NCBI GenBank assembly: GCA_004431415.1
Contig: QPMI01000290.1
Location: 27,868-91,867, forward strand
Reading direction: 5' to 3'
From: Cyanophora paradoxa
Taxonomy: Eukaryota; Glaucocystophyceae; Cyanophorales; Cyanophoraceae
Length of the DNA: 64,000 bases
Positions 52,742-62,571 of this stretch are shown piece by piece. How positions within the stretch are numbered: the stretch's first letter is position 1; every line of letters begins with the position of its first letter. A program made the translations under genes and the position numbers. The notes under the pieces were generated by a model, which was not told the DNA's origin, made no database searches, and saw only the letters and a program-made list of their open reading frames with translations.

Positions 52742-54556
52742 ATGATATGCACGGGGCCATGCAGCTTCAGCGTCTATGTCGAGCCGCGGTTTGGAGCCAT
52801 CGAAGTCTTTCTGCGCGTCGACGGCAGGCCTGCGTACGCGTATAAGACGAGGCAGCTGCAGCGGCGCCCCGATCACTTGATTATGGCGCCGAGGAGGTCG
52901 CGGTAGACGGCTGGCCACGGCGGGCGTCGGTTACCGCGATCTTCTTCCGGTCGGGCCGCGCGGAGCGCGGCTGCAAGCTGGCGGTGGCGAACGAGCGCGG
53001 TTCAACTACACTGCGCGCTACGCTGTCGTCATTCGGCGCGGCCGGATGGAGAGCGGCGCCGGCGGCGCGCGTGCTGGCGGCCTCCGCTGTCTTCACGTGG
53101 GCGGCCTCGTGTACATCCTCGGCACGCACCTGGGTCCCGCCGGCAGCCGCCCCGCCGTCTCCCTCGCCGGCGTCCCTGCACCGTCCGCCCCGCCGCGCGC
53201 GCGCGCGCGACCCGGCGTCGTGCAGCGGGGCGGCTAATCGCGAGCGCGCGGGGGGGGCAGGGGCGGAGGTGCTGCTGGAGGACGTGCGGGCGGCGTGCTG
53301 GGCCCCGCCGGCGCCCCGGCCCCCGCTCGACGTCGCCCTGCGCCCTGCGGGGGCGGGCCCGAGGCCACCGCCCCCGCCGCCCTCGAGTACGTCGGTGCGC
53401 CGCCCTCGCCCCGCCCGCCGCTCGGCCCGCGGCCGCCTGCTGAGGGGCGGCTGGCAGAGAGCCCGTTCGCCGAGGCATTCGTGGTAAACCTCGCACGGAG
53501 CCCGGCCGCTGGCAGAGCGCCGTCGCCAGGCCCGCCACGCGCGCACCCCGCCCCGCCCCGGCGCGGCCGGCGCTGACGGGAAACGCTGGGTGCAGCTGCG
53601 GCGGTGGGATGCCGCACCGGCGGATCGCGGCGACGGACCTGGAAGAGCTGAGCGACGCCGAGCGGGCGCGGGCGCTGCGGGAGCTGGGGTACGGGGCCTG
53701 GGGACGTACTGCGTGGCGGAGAGCATGCAGCGGGCGTGGCGGGCGCTGCTCGCGTCGCCCCTCCCCAACGCCCTCGTCCTCGAGGACGGTGCCCCGCCGC
53801 CCGCCCCGCTCCCCTCCGACGCCAGCCGGCTGCCGCCCGCAGACTTCGTTCTGCCGCACGACTTCGCGGGGCGCGTGGCGCGCTGCTGGCGCGACGTGCC
53901 CCCGGACTGGCACCTCGTCTTCGCGCGCCCGCCGGGCCCCTGCGCCGGCCCCGGGGCGGTGACGGGGCGGCAGGTCGGCGGCTGCTCGCTGCCGTTCGGG
54001 AACCCGACGGGCGGTGCGCGGTGCGGGGCACGCAGTACTGCATGCACGGGCACGCGGTGTCGCGCGTGGGGCCGCCTTCCTCCTGCGCACCCTGCGGGCG
54101 CCTGCTCGCTCGACATCGACTTCTGCGTCGCGCTCCTCTTCGAGGCCCGCCCCGCCCGCCCACCGGCCCGCGCTGACGCCGGCGCAGCAGTTCGAGGCGC
54201 AGCGGGCGCGCAACGCCTCGAGGGGCGCCCCGCTGCCGGCCCCTGCAGTTCTTCAAGCTCGTGCGCCGGCCCCGCCCGCCCCGCGCAGCGCCGCGGGGGC
54301 GAGGGCGGGGCGGGCGGGGCAGGCGGAGGGGCGGGCACGGGTCGGACGTGCTGGCGGAGGGCCTCTACGGGAACGGCTTCGTCTTCCAGGACCGCGCTCC
54401 TTCGCCACCGACCGCACAGACTGGCTCGCCCAGGCCGGCCGCCCCGCCACCCCCGAGATGGACCGCCCCTCCCCTGACGCCCCGCCCCGGAGCACCGCCA
54501 CCCATGCGGATACCAATACGGACACTACACACGTAAATAGTACAAAGGAAAATTGA
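52742..54556 (+). CDS. Glycosyltransferase family 25-like protein
   Basis: The candidate start M-I-C-T-G-P-C-S-F-S is followed by an ordered segment (V-Y-V-E-P-R-F-G-A-I-E-V-F-L-R-V). The GT25-type catalytic part begins E-A-F-V-V-N-L-A-R-S (near 53480) and includes Q-L-R-R-W-D-A, a loop with A-A-T-D-L-E-E-L, the segment G-T-Y-C-V-A-E-S-M-Q-R-A-W (near 53710) and L-V-L-E-D (near 53790), the D-x-D-like metal site region being interrupted by an intron. Late exons give A-E-G-L-Y-G-N-G-F-V-F-Q-D-R and T-D-W-L-A-Q. GT25 enzymes transfer sugars (for example galactose to hydroxylysine, or sugars in polysaccharides). The substrate here is unknown. The joins between 52880 and 53480 are unresolved, and the end overlaps or abuts that of the convergent channel gene. 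Confidence 0.55.
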
Positions 54557-54559
54557 TGA

Positions 54560-57084
54560 CGTGGAGAGGGCGGGCGGGTGCAGAGCGAGGGCTAGGAGGG
54601 CGTCGGAGCGCCGGGAGGCCTCGAACGAGCGGGGGCGGCGGGGCGGCTGGCGGGCGCTGCGCCACGGCCGCACCGCCGCCTCCCGCGGGGAGCGCACCCC
54701 ATCGAACTCCTCCACGTCAGTCGATCCGCCCTCGTCCCGTCCCGTCCAGCGCACCGCCCCCGCGCCGCCGCCGCGACCGCCGCCGCCTCCGCCTCCGCCT
54801 CGGGCGCGGGGCCGGGGTGCGGGGGCCGGACGGGCGGGGCCGTGCGGGAGCTGCTGCGCGAGCTGCTGCTGCCGCCGTCCGCGACGACGGAGATGACGGC
54901 ATGGGCCTTGCCGGCGGGCAGGGCGCGGGCGGGGCACGCGGGGCCCGATGGAGCCGCCATCGCCTTGACGCGCTCGACGACCTGCGCCGGCGGGCTCGCC
55001 GGCGCCCCGGGCAGCGAAGGGGCCGGCGGGGGCGGGCACCTCGGCGACGGTGCGCGTGGCGTAGCCGTCGGCGACGCGCGCCGCCCGCAGCCGCCGCATC
55101 ACGATCTCGCCCAGCGTGCGCGCAACCTGCGGAGCGTCGGATGTGCGCGAGGGCGGAGGGAGGGCAGGAGGGGGGCGGGCCTCGAAGTGGAGCCCTGGTT
55201 GCGGTACATGAGGCCTGTGGTGCTCCAGCGTCATCGCCAGCGTCTGCCCCGCCACCCCCGCTCAGTCCCCGCCCGCGCCCCGGCCGGCGCGGCGCGAGCG
55301 GGGCGGGCCTGCATCCAGACGGGGTTGCAGGCGAGGGAGGTCATTGGCACGATGTCGTCGTGCCGCATCGCGTGCACCGTCCGCTGCACCAGGTCGTCGA
55401 TCCGCTGCGTCGCCGTCTCTTGCTGCCGTCGCCCCGCCTCGCCCGTCAGCGGGGCGGGCCTGGGCGGGGCGGGCGGGGCGGGCGGGGCGGGCGGGGGGAC
55501 CTTGATGGCGAAGAGGCGCTGGACCTCGTCTCCTGCTTGTCGGCGATGAGCTGAGCTTCTTCGCGCGCAGCCGCCGCTTGCGCTCCGTCTGCCGCCGCGA
55601 CTCCTCCTCCTGTGCCTGGTCCAGGTTCTGCGCCCCGCCCCCTCAGCGACCGGCGCGCGGGGGCGGGGCGGGGCGGGGGGGGCGGACGTCGACGACGATG
55701 CCGATGAAGAGGTTGGTGAAGACGAAGTGGCCGACGGCGATGAAGGCGACGGCGAGGAAGCGATCGTGTAGTCCCGCTCTGCTCGATCGGCACCGTGAAG
55801 CTGCTCCAGTTGTCCGCCGTCACCATGTCGAGAGCGTCAGCAGGCAGTCCGGCAGCGTCGTCCACGCCGCCAGCCCCGCGCCTTGGACGTCTCCCGAAGA
55901 ACTGCCCCCCGCCCGCTCGCAGGCCGCCCGCGGGAGGCGGGGGCGGGGGGCGGACGTTGAAGGCGACGATGGCGTAGACGTACATGAGGAGGAAGAGGAG
56001 CAGCAGCAGGTTCGCCGCGCTCTTCATCGTCCGCACGATCGCTGCGCCCGCGGTGAGCCGGGGCGGGGTGTGCGGGCGGGCGGGGCGGGGCGGGGGAGGG
56101 TGGCGCACCGAGCATGAAGACCTGGAGGGGCTCGATGAAGGAGATGCCGCGGAGGGCGCGGAGGCGCGCAGGCCCCGCACCACCCGCAGGAACTTGACGT
56201 TCCGATCTGCCGCCCCTCAGGGCCGGCGGGGCGGGGCGGCGGGGCGGCGGGCGGACGGAGGCGAGGAGGCCCGGGGCGAGGAGCTGGACGAGGTCGAAGA
56301 TGGAGAGGACGAGATGATGAAGTCTGCGCCCGCGCCCCGCCCCCTCACCGCCCGCACCCGCCCGCCGCCCGCCCGCCCCGCCCGCTCCGCGCACGAAGAC
56401 GTTGTAGCCGCTCTTCCAGTAGCCCCGGGGGCGACGTAGAGCTGCGAGGGGCGTCGGCGCGAGCGGCGGGGCGGCGCGGGCGGGCGGGGCGGCCTTCAGG
56501 GCGGCCTCGGTGAAGTAGACGGCGAGGGAAACGATGTCGATCGCGGAAAAGGCCTGCGCCGCTGCGTCAACGGCGGCGGCGCGCGGCGGCGCGGGGCGGG
56601 GCGCACGACGGGTTCCCTCCGCCACCTTCTTGTCCGTCTGGATCGCCATCACGATCATGTTCACTGCGCGCCCCGTCGGCCGGCTCGCCGGGGCGGCGCG
56701 GTGCGGGGCGGGACGGGGCGCACGAGGATGACGAGCATGATGCCGTTGTTGAAGTACGAGGTGCCGACGACGTGATGCACGTAGCGGTGCATGAACGAGC
56801 GGTAGCGCGAGACCGCAGCCGCCTCTTGCGCGCCGGCTCGTCGTCCCGGGGCCCCTGCGCCTCCTCCGGCCCTTGCGCCTGTCCGTGTCCCGGTCCGTCG
56901 AGCCCCGGAGTAGACGGAACTGCGCCACTGTAGACGGAACTACGCCAGAGTATGCGGAGCTCGCCCGCTGTAGGCTGACGCGCCCGCTCCTCCCCGACAT
57001 TCGACTGCTCACGCCTGACCGCGCTGACATAGCATCGCTCTCCGGTCGACGGCGCTCCCGCTCCGCCTCCCCGCGCTGGAGCAT
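54560..57084 (-). CDS. CatSper-like voltage-gated cation channel subunit
   Basis: Single six-helix channel domain. N-terminal part is basic and Ser-rich (start near 57084). S1 region: Y-V-H-H-V-V-G-T-S-Y-F-N-N-G (near 56770) and M-I-V-M-A-I-Q-T-D-K-K. S2 region: I-D-I-V-S-L-A-V-Y-F-T-E-A-A-L-K (near 56500). S3: I-F-D-L-V-Q-L-L-A. S4: F-L-R-V-V-R-G-L-R-A-L-R-A-L-R with regularly spaced Arg (near 56160). S5: L-L-L-L-L-F-L-L-M-Y-V-Y-A-I-V. Pore: D-M-V-T-A-D-N-W-S-S-F (near 55815), with the T-x-D-x-W signature of CatSper. S6: A-V-A-F-I-A-V-G-H-F-V-F-T-N-L-F (near 55740). Then a charged coiled-coil tail. The pore exon needs one frame change on each side of the T-x-D-x-W segment to read through. 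The left end is not defined. CatSper acts in flagella. Confidence 0.7.
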
Positions 57085-57568
57085 AGCTCACGCTGCTGGG
57101 ATGGCCTGGTGACTCCGAAGGCTGGACGCTGGATATCCGAAGGCTGGGCGCTGCGACGGTTACCGCCCAGGGCCAAAGCTAGTGCGCATAATCGATGCAG
57201 AAGGCAGTGTGGAGGTGATCCTAATCACTGGGATGGCGAAGGAAGGTCGGAGGCTGGCGCGGATTGGGGATCTCGTCTATGGCCTGGGATCCTCCAGAAC
57301 TACGATATCTGCACTCAAAGCTCCACTGAGCAGCTGCTCCCCGCTTGCTGAGCGCAGACGCGCGGCCCGGTCGTTTACCTCGCTGCTGCAAGCCCAGCTC
57401 AGCGAATGGATCTTTGCTCGGTTGAGCTGCCCGCGTCCCCGAGCTGCAGGTGCGCAATGATGTGCGTTTCGCCGCCGAATCACGTACCCCGGCCTCACAA
57501 AAATTTGCTCGCCGGCGCCACAGTGAGCAATGCGTCGGATCGACGCGTGCGCTATATCAACGCGAATA
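57085..57568. other. Spacer between channel gene start and Fes1-like gene end
   Basis: About 0.5 kb. An open frame on the plus strand (57182-57460) gives I-D-A-E-G-S-V-E-V-I-L-I-T-G but shows no homology that I recognise and no splice context, so I leave it uncalled. Confidence 0.4.
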
Positions 57569-58740
57569 CTATGATGCATTGTCTACTGTTTTGGGCAAGT
57601 GTGCGAGGAGGCGGTCTATCGTCGCCTCCGTCTCCTCGAGAGGCCGCCGCCTCTTCGCCTCCCTCGCGCCTGGTCCGCGGCGGGGGCGGAGGCGGAGGCG
57701 GTGCTGGCGCGCCAGGCAGCGAGCGTCCGGCAAGGGAGGGCTCCTTGATGGCCCGCAGCGTGGCGATCCCTCTTGCGCCACGCCCGTCGCCGCCAGTGCC
57801 TCCAGCGCCTGCAGCACCTGCGCCCGCCCACAGAACGCGATCAGGGCAGAGCGCGGCGCAAGCGCGCGCCGGGGCTGTTGCGCGTGCGGAGCGGGAGCCT
57901 GGAGGGTTGGGCGCGGGGCGGGGCGGCGGGCCTTCTCGCGGAGGTCGGGTCGTCGTCGCGGCGGAGCAGCAGCGCGAGCGGCGCGACGGCCTCGGCGTCG
58001 ATGAGCCGCAGCGCGTACGCCGCCTTCTCCCCGCACAGCGCGTACGCCAGGAACGCCCCCGCGCAGCGCCCGCACGTCTGCGCCCGGCTCCGGTCGGCGC
58101 GGCGTCGCGGGCGCGGGGCGGGCGGGGCGGGCGGGCCTGTCTCGTGGCGAAGAGGCGGGCGAGGGCGGGGAAGCCGCCGCTGGCGACGAACGCGAGGCCG
58201 CCCTCCTCGCTGTGCCGCACCAGCGCTGCCCGCCCGCACCGGCTCGTCGGCCACCGCGCCGCGGCGGGTGGCACGGGCGGCCGGGGCGCACCTGAGAGGG
58301 CGAGGACGGCCTTGGAGCGCACGTCGCCGCTGGGGTCGCTCTGGAGCTTCTCGAGCAGGAGGGCACGAGCTTGAGCTCCACCGCCGCCCGCTGCACCCGC
58401 TCGTTGTGCTGCAGCGCCGTCGCCAGCGTGTGCGCCGCCAGCGCCCGCACCCCGCGTCCCGTCCCCAGCGCTCCATCACCACCGGCAACCCTTCATCTCT
58501 CCAGGTCTGCGCGCAGGGTCAGGAGCGCTAGCGGCCAGCCAAAGCCAGGCATCGGGAGCGAGCGGGCGCTGCGCGCGAACCGGAGGCGTTGTCAACGGAC
58601 TCGACGAAGAACTGGAGCTCCTCGAGCGCCTCGGCTTCGCATCCGCATCCGCTTCGGGGTTCGCAACCACGGCAGCGCCCGCCGCATCTTCGGTGCGTCA
58701 CCTCTAGCGCGCTCTCGATGAACGCCTTATCTGCGCAAGA
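57569..58740 (-). CDS. Fes1/HspBP1-like Hsp70 nucleotide exchange factor (armadillo repeats)
   Basis: Releases ADP from cytosolic Hsp70. Exons in order on the minus strand: K-A-F-I-E-S-A-L-E (near 58715), E-A-L-E-E-L-Q-F-F-V-E-S-V-D-N-A (near 58600), V-M-E-R-W and V-R-A-L-A-A-H-T-L-A-T-A-L-Q-H-N (near 58440), L-Q-S-D-P-S-G-D-V-R-S-K-A-V (near 58330), L-V-R-H-S-E-E-G-G-L-A-F-V-A-S-G-G (near 58195), the helix C-G-E-K-A-A-Y-A-L-R-L-I-D-A-E-A-V (near 58020), V-L-Q-A-L-E-A-L-A-A-T-G and a C-terminal helix ending L-A-H-L-P-K-T-V-D-N-A-S, stop at 57569-57571. The E-A-L-E-E-L...D-N-A start and the N-x-x-V-Q repeat are typical of this family. The first exon and start codon upstream of 58700 were not resolved. 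Confidence 0.7.
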
Positions 58741-59189
58741 GCGCTCTTAGCGCATGCTTCACGTGCTCCTCCGAAATCGATCGTAGCGAGCGCTAGCGCT
58801 AGCGAGAGCGGCGCGCTGAGCGCGCGGGGAAATGCTAGGTGCATTCACTCGCTTAACGCGCGTGGCATTTCTTCCGGCATGTTGGACCGTGCGCGTCGAG
58901 AAGGTTCTAGACTACCGTGCGCAGGCGGCGGACACGGTGGCGCTGCACTAATATATAAGTAGCTCTTTCTTAATCCAAAGGTGCTTAAACGAACTCCTCC
59001 GTGATGCGCTTGTATTTGCTCATGTCAGTCTCGTGGTTCTGAACCGCCGCTGCATCCTCAGCTCGTTTGGATCGCTGTACTGGAGCGACATTTGAGCAGC
59101 TTTTGCAGCGGCGCGTCCATCGCTGAGATGGGCTGTACCCCTTTCTTCGAAGTTGGCGCCTTCCACAGCGCGCATCTGAAGGTGCTGCA
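58741..59189. other. Spacer with a possible small minus-strand 3' exon
   Basis: The left part (58790-58990) is AT-richer, with palindromic words and no gene. On the minus strand 58985 to about 59180 an open frame ends in M-S-K-Y-K-R-I-T-E-E-F-V and stop. Its composition is protein-like, but I can place no upstream exons with confidence, so it is only a possible last exon of a gene overlapping the dCMP deaminase 5' end. Confidence 0.35.
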
Positions 59190-60534
59190 GCGATGGCGAT
59201 CCGCGAGCGCTCTGCAACGCCCAGCGGGCCACGCAGCGCTGCGCGAAGCGGCGGAGGCGCGCTGACCTGAGCGCCTGCACTTGACGCCAATCCACAAGCG
59301 CGCCGCGGAGGCACACTCTTCCCGCACCCGCTCATCGTCGGAGTCATCGGTCCGCGCTGCGCTGGAAAGACGACGCTGTCGGAGTACCTGGCGACGAAGC
59401 TCGGCTTCCAGCGCTGGACGCGGCAGCGCTTGATCACGGAGGCTTATGGAGGAGATAATGTGCGACTGGAAGCGGTCGCACGTCCTCGACGGCCTCACGC
59501 TCACGACGCCCGGCTCTGGCTACGCCGGCCTCTCTTCTATGTGTTGTTTGTGGACGCTCCGGTTCTGGAGCGCTTCCGGAGGGCAGCGGCGCGGCGGTCG
59601 CCTCACGACCCGCTTTCGCTGGAGGATTCATAAAACGGACGACGTGGACTGCTACGGCGCGCGCGACGGATCGCGCTCCGGTGCGGTTCGCCTGCGCAAG
59701 CGGTTGCGGCGGAGCTGCGGGCGGCGGCGAGCGGGCGGGGCGCAGGGTGCCGGGAGGCGATGCCGTACGCGCGTGTGCGGTGGTGAACGACGGGAGCGTT
59801 GAGCACTTCCTCAAGCTCGTTGCGACTCGGACCTCGCGAACCTGTGCGCCCGCTCCCGCCCCGCCCGCCGGCGCGCACGCGGCTCACGGGGCGGCGGCGG
59901 CGCGCGGGGCGCGCGTGCGCAGGATACGTGAGGCCGTCGTGGGACTCGTACTTCATGCGGCTGGCGGAGCTCGCGAGCCAGCGGAGCAACTGCATGAAGC
60001 GGCGCGTGGGCCATCGTCGTCCGCGAGAACCGCGTCGTGAGCTCCGGCTACAACGGGACCCCGCGCGGCTGCCAGAACTGCAACGAGGGCGGCTGCCGTC
60101 GGTGCGTCGCGCTCTGCGCCGCGCGAGCGCCTCTGAGGGCCCGCGGCAGTGCAACGGGAATGCGCGGGCGGGGACGGCCTGGACGAGTGCCTGTGCCTGC
60201 ACGCCGAGGAGAACGCCTCGTGCGCCGCCCGCGGCCCGCCCTCGCCGCCGGGCAGACGAGGGTGCGGGGGCAGCTGGAGGCGGGGCGGGAGCGGCGGCGG
60301 GGGCGGTGCTGTACACGAGCCGCTGCCGTGCCTGGGGTGCACGAAGAAGATCGTGCAGGCGGGGGTGCGGGAGGTGGTCTTCAGCGCGGCGTACGCGGAG
60401 AGCATGGACGCCGTCTCCCGCGCCCTGCTCGCCGAGGCCGGCGTCCGCATCCGCCAGCACGCCCTCGGCCGCCCCGCCAGCCTCGGCCCGTCTCCGCCCT
60501 TGACGACTCGTTCTGCGAGCTCGCCCTCGCCTAG
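59190..60534 (+). CDS. dCMP deaminase with N-terminal P-loop kinase-like domain
   Basis: Converts dCMP to dUMP for thymidylate synthesis. The N-terminal part has L-I-V-G-V-I-G-P-R-C-A-G-K-T-T-L (P-loop, near 59340) with K-L-G-F, and F-Y-V-L-F-V-D-A-P-V-L-E-R-F (near 59545). This resembles the nucleotide-kinase-like domain that precedes the deaminase in yeast DCD1. The deaminase domain begins S-W-D-S-Y-F-M-R-L-A (near 59945) and includes M-K-R-R-V-G, V-V-S-S-G-Y-N-G-T-P-R-G-C (near 60045), C-L-H-A-E-E-N-A (zinc His and catalytic Glu, near 60205) and P-C-L-G-C-T-K-K-I (zinc Cys pair, near 60325), ending D-S-F-C-E-L-A-L-A, stop at 60532-60534. All active-site residues are present. The start codon is uncertain because the region before 59310 lacks a clear exon. 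Confidence 0.82.
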
Positions 60535-60675
60535 GCCCTCCGCCCGCCCTCCCTCCACCCCGTCCCTCCACGGCCACCGGTACATGCCCTGCCCCTTGTC
60601 CCTCCGCCCGCGCGAACCGAAAGGAGGTGTGGGGTTGGAAGAGTGGTGGGCTGGTGGGCGGGCGGGCGGGGCGGG
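60535..60675. other. Short convergent spacer
   Basis: 141 bp between the stop codons of the dCMP deaminase and WD-repeat genes. C-rich on the left, G-rich on the right. Confidence 0.6.
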
Positions 60676-62330
60676 CTAGCTGTCGAAGTCGACGTCGTCG
60701 TCGGCGGAGGAGGAGGGGGCGGTGCGGCCGATGCAGCGCAGCTGGCCTCCTCCAGCGCCCACGCGTGCACGCTCTCGTTGAAGCACCGCTGTACACCCCG
60801 CCCCGCTGCCCCCCGCGCCCCTCAGCCTGCCCCCTCCGAGGCGGGGGCGGGGGCGGACCTGCGGGGAGGGCGGCGCGAGGCAGAGGATGGTGGAGGAGTG
60901 GGGGACGCGGACGCTGGCGACGCAGGCGCCGTCCGCCGTGTCCCACACCCGGATCGTCCGGTCCGTCGACCCCGTCGCCAGCCTGCGCGGCGTCGGAGGG
61001 GCGGCGGGGGCGCGGGGGGCGGCGGGACGGACAGGAGGCGGCCGCGGTGGTCGGCGGGGGGCAGGAGGGCGCAGGCGTTGGCGGACTGGGAGTGGCCGCG
61101 AAGCTCGCGAGGAGGGCCTGCTTGCGCCGGTCCCAGATTTTCGCGTCGCACCCGCGCTGTCGAATCCGTGGCTCGTCGTCGCCACCGTGTTGAAGTCCTC
61201 CGACGCGTCGCACGCGAGCTGCACCGGCTCGGCGCCGGCCAGGCGGGTGGGGCGGAGCGGGCGACGGGGATGTATGTGTGGCCGCGCCACTGCTGGGCGA
61301 CGCGCATGGAGCGGGTGTCCCAGACGCGCAGCTCGAGGTCCTCGCCGACCTGCAGCACGCACGCCTCCTCCAGCCACCGCACGCTCGTCACCTGCGCCCC
61401 CGCCCCTCGGACCCCGCGCCCCCGCCCCCGCCCCCCGCCCCCCCGCCCCCGCCCCGCCCGCGAGCGCGCGCCAGGTTGTTGGAGATCTTCTGGCACGAGA
61501 TGGAGGTGCCGCGCTCCACGTCCCACAGCCGCACCGCGTTGTCCGCGACCCGAGAAGAGGCGGGTGTCGTCTGCGGGGTCTCGCGGAGGCGGGGCGGGGG
61601 GCGGGGCGGCAGGGCGGGCGGGCCCTGGTTGAGGGTGAGGCAGGAGACGTTGAGTGTGTGGCCGCGGTACGTCTGCGTGGCCTCCGGCTGGCCCGCGCAC
61701 CCATCGCTTCAGCGTCGTGTCCCGCGACGCCGAGAAAATCGCCCCCGTCGCCTTCCCGTACGCCCCTGCCCCGTCACCCCGCCCCCCGCCCCGCCCCCCC
61801 CCCGCCCTCGCCTTGTTCACGGCTTCTCGTGCCCCCGCCACCGCTCCAGCTCCTTCCCCTGAACACCAGTCGAACAGCACGACTGTCTGCACAGCGCCAT
61901 CAGACGGCGCGCGCGTGACGCGGCGCAGCTGCCCCCGCGCACCTTGTCGTCGCTACAGGAGAGCACTTGCGACGGCTCCGCGGTAGCGCAAACCCCCATC
62001 ACCGCGTCTGTGTGGATCTTCGGCCACGTTTGGATCTGCGCTTGCCGCCGGTCGACGGCTCGGAGTCCACGGTCGCGCCGTCGTCTACCCTGTACCGCCG
62101 CCGGTGGCTCCATCGCCTGTACCACGAACTGCAGACACTGCTCGCATTGCCCATCTACTGCCGGCCCTCGCCCGCCGACAGGGTCGCTGATGCATTGCCC
62201 TTTCCTGGTGCAAGTGGCTGTTGTTCGCTTCGAACGATGCTTCACGCGCTCTCGCGCAGCTGAGCTGCCAGGCTGGCTCGCGCGCTGCCGGTCGACAACG
62301 GCTACCGCGCCCGCACCGCTCCGGATGCAC
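60676..62330 (-). CDS. WD40-repeat protein, WDR31-like
   Basis: A seven-bladed WD40 propeller is spread over short exons: C-S-D-D-K (near 61955), F-D-W-C-S-G with L-E-R-W-R-G-H-E-K (near 61840), I-F-S-A-S-R-D-T-T-L-K-R-W (near 61725), L-F-S-G and D-N-A-V-R-L-W-D-V-E (near 61545), S-V-R-W-L-E-E-A with L-R-V-W-D-T-R-S-M (near 61330), H-G-F-D-S-A-G and C-D-A-K-I-W-D-R-R-K (near 61150), L-A-T-G-S-T-D-R-T-I-R-V-W-D (near 60965) and a last blade with I-L-C-L-A. It ends in an acidic D-D-D-V-D-F-D-S, stop at 60676-60678. The G-F-x-S-A-G-C-D-A-K-I-W-D pattern resembles WDR31, a ciliary trafficking regulator in animals. The general WD40 call is firm and the WDR31 assignment moderate. The start is uncertain (Met at 62330 or 62245). 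Confidence 0.72.
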
Positions 62331-62571
62331 CCAGAACGCCTATATAGCTAGTCCGCGCTGTCTCGCTTAAGCTTTCAGATGCGCTGCCCGTGCGCTGGAG
62401 CTGAAATCCTGCAGCTGGCAGCTGCAGGTCGTCTGGCTTCGATCAAACAGGTTCGCGTTCGGCTCCCGGGCGGGCGATTGCGGTCCGACGGTCGCCGATC
62501 GACTGCGCATGCGCGCGCATGCGCATGCGGTGCTTATAATTACTAGTACGTATTCTGACGAAACACGCGGT
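62331..62571. other. Spacer upstream of the WD40 gene, downstream of Rad9
   Basis: About 240 bp, with alternating catgcgcatg palindromes (62505-62530). Likely contains the WD40 promoter. Confidence 0.45.

Noticed and set aside
57182-57460. Plus-strand frame starting M-R-I-I-D-A-E-G as a small gene
   Set aside because: It lacks homology, and no upstream or downstream exon fits; it lies in the likely promoter of the channel gene.
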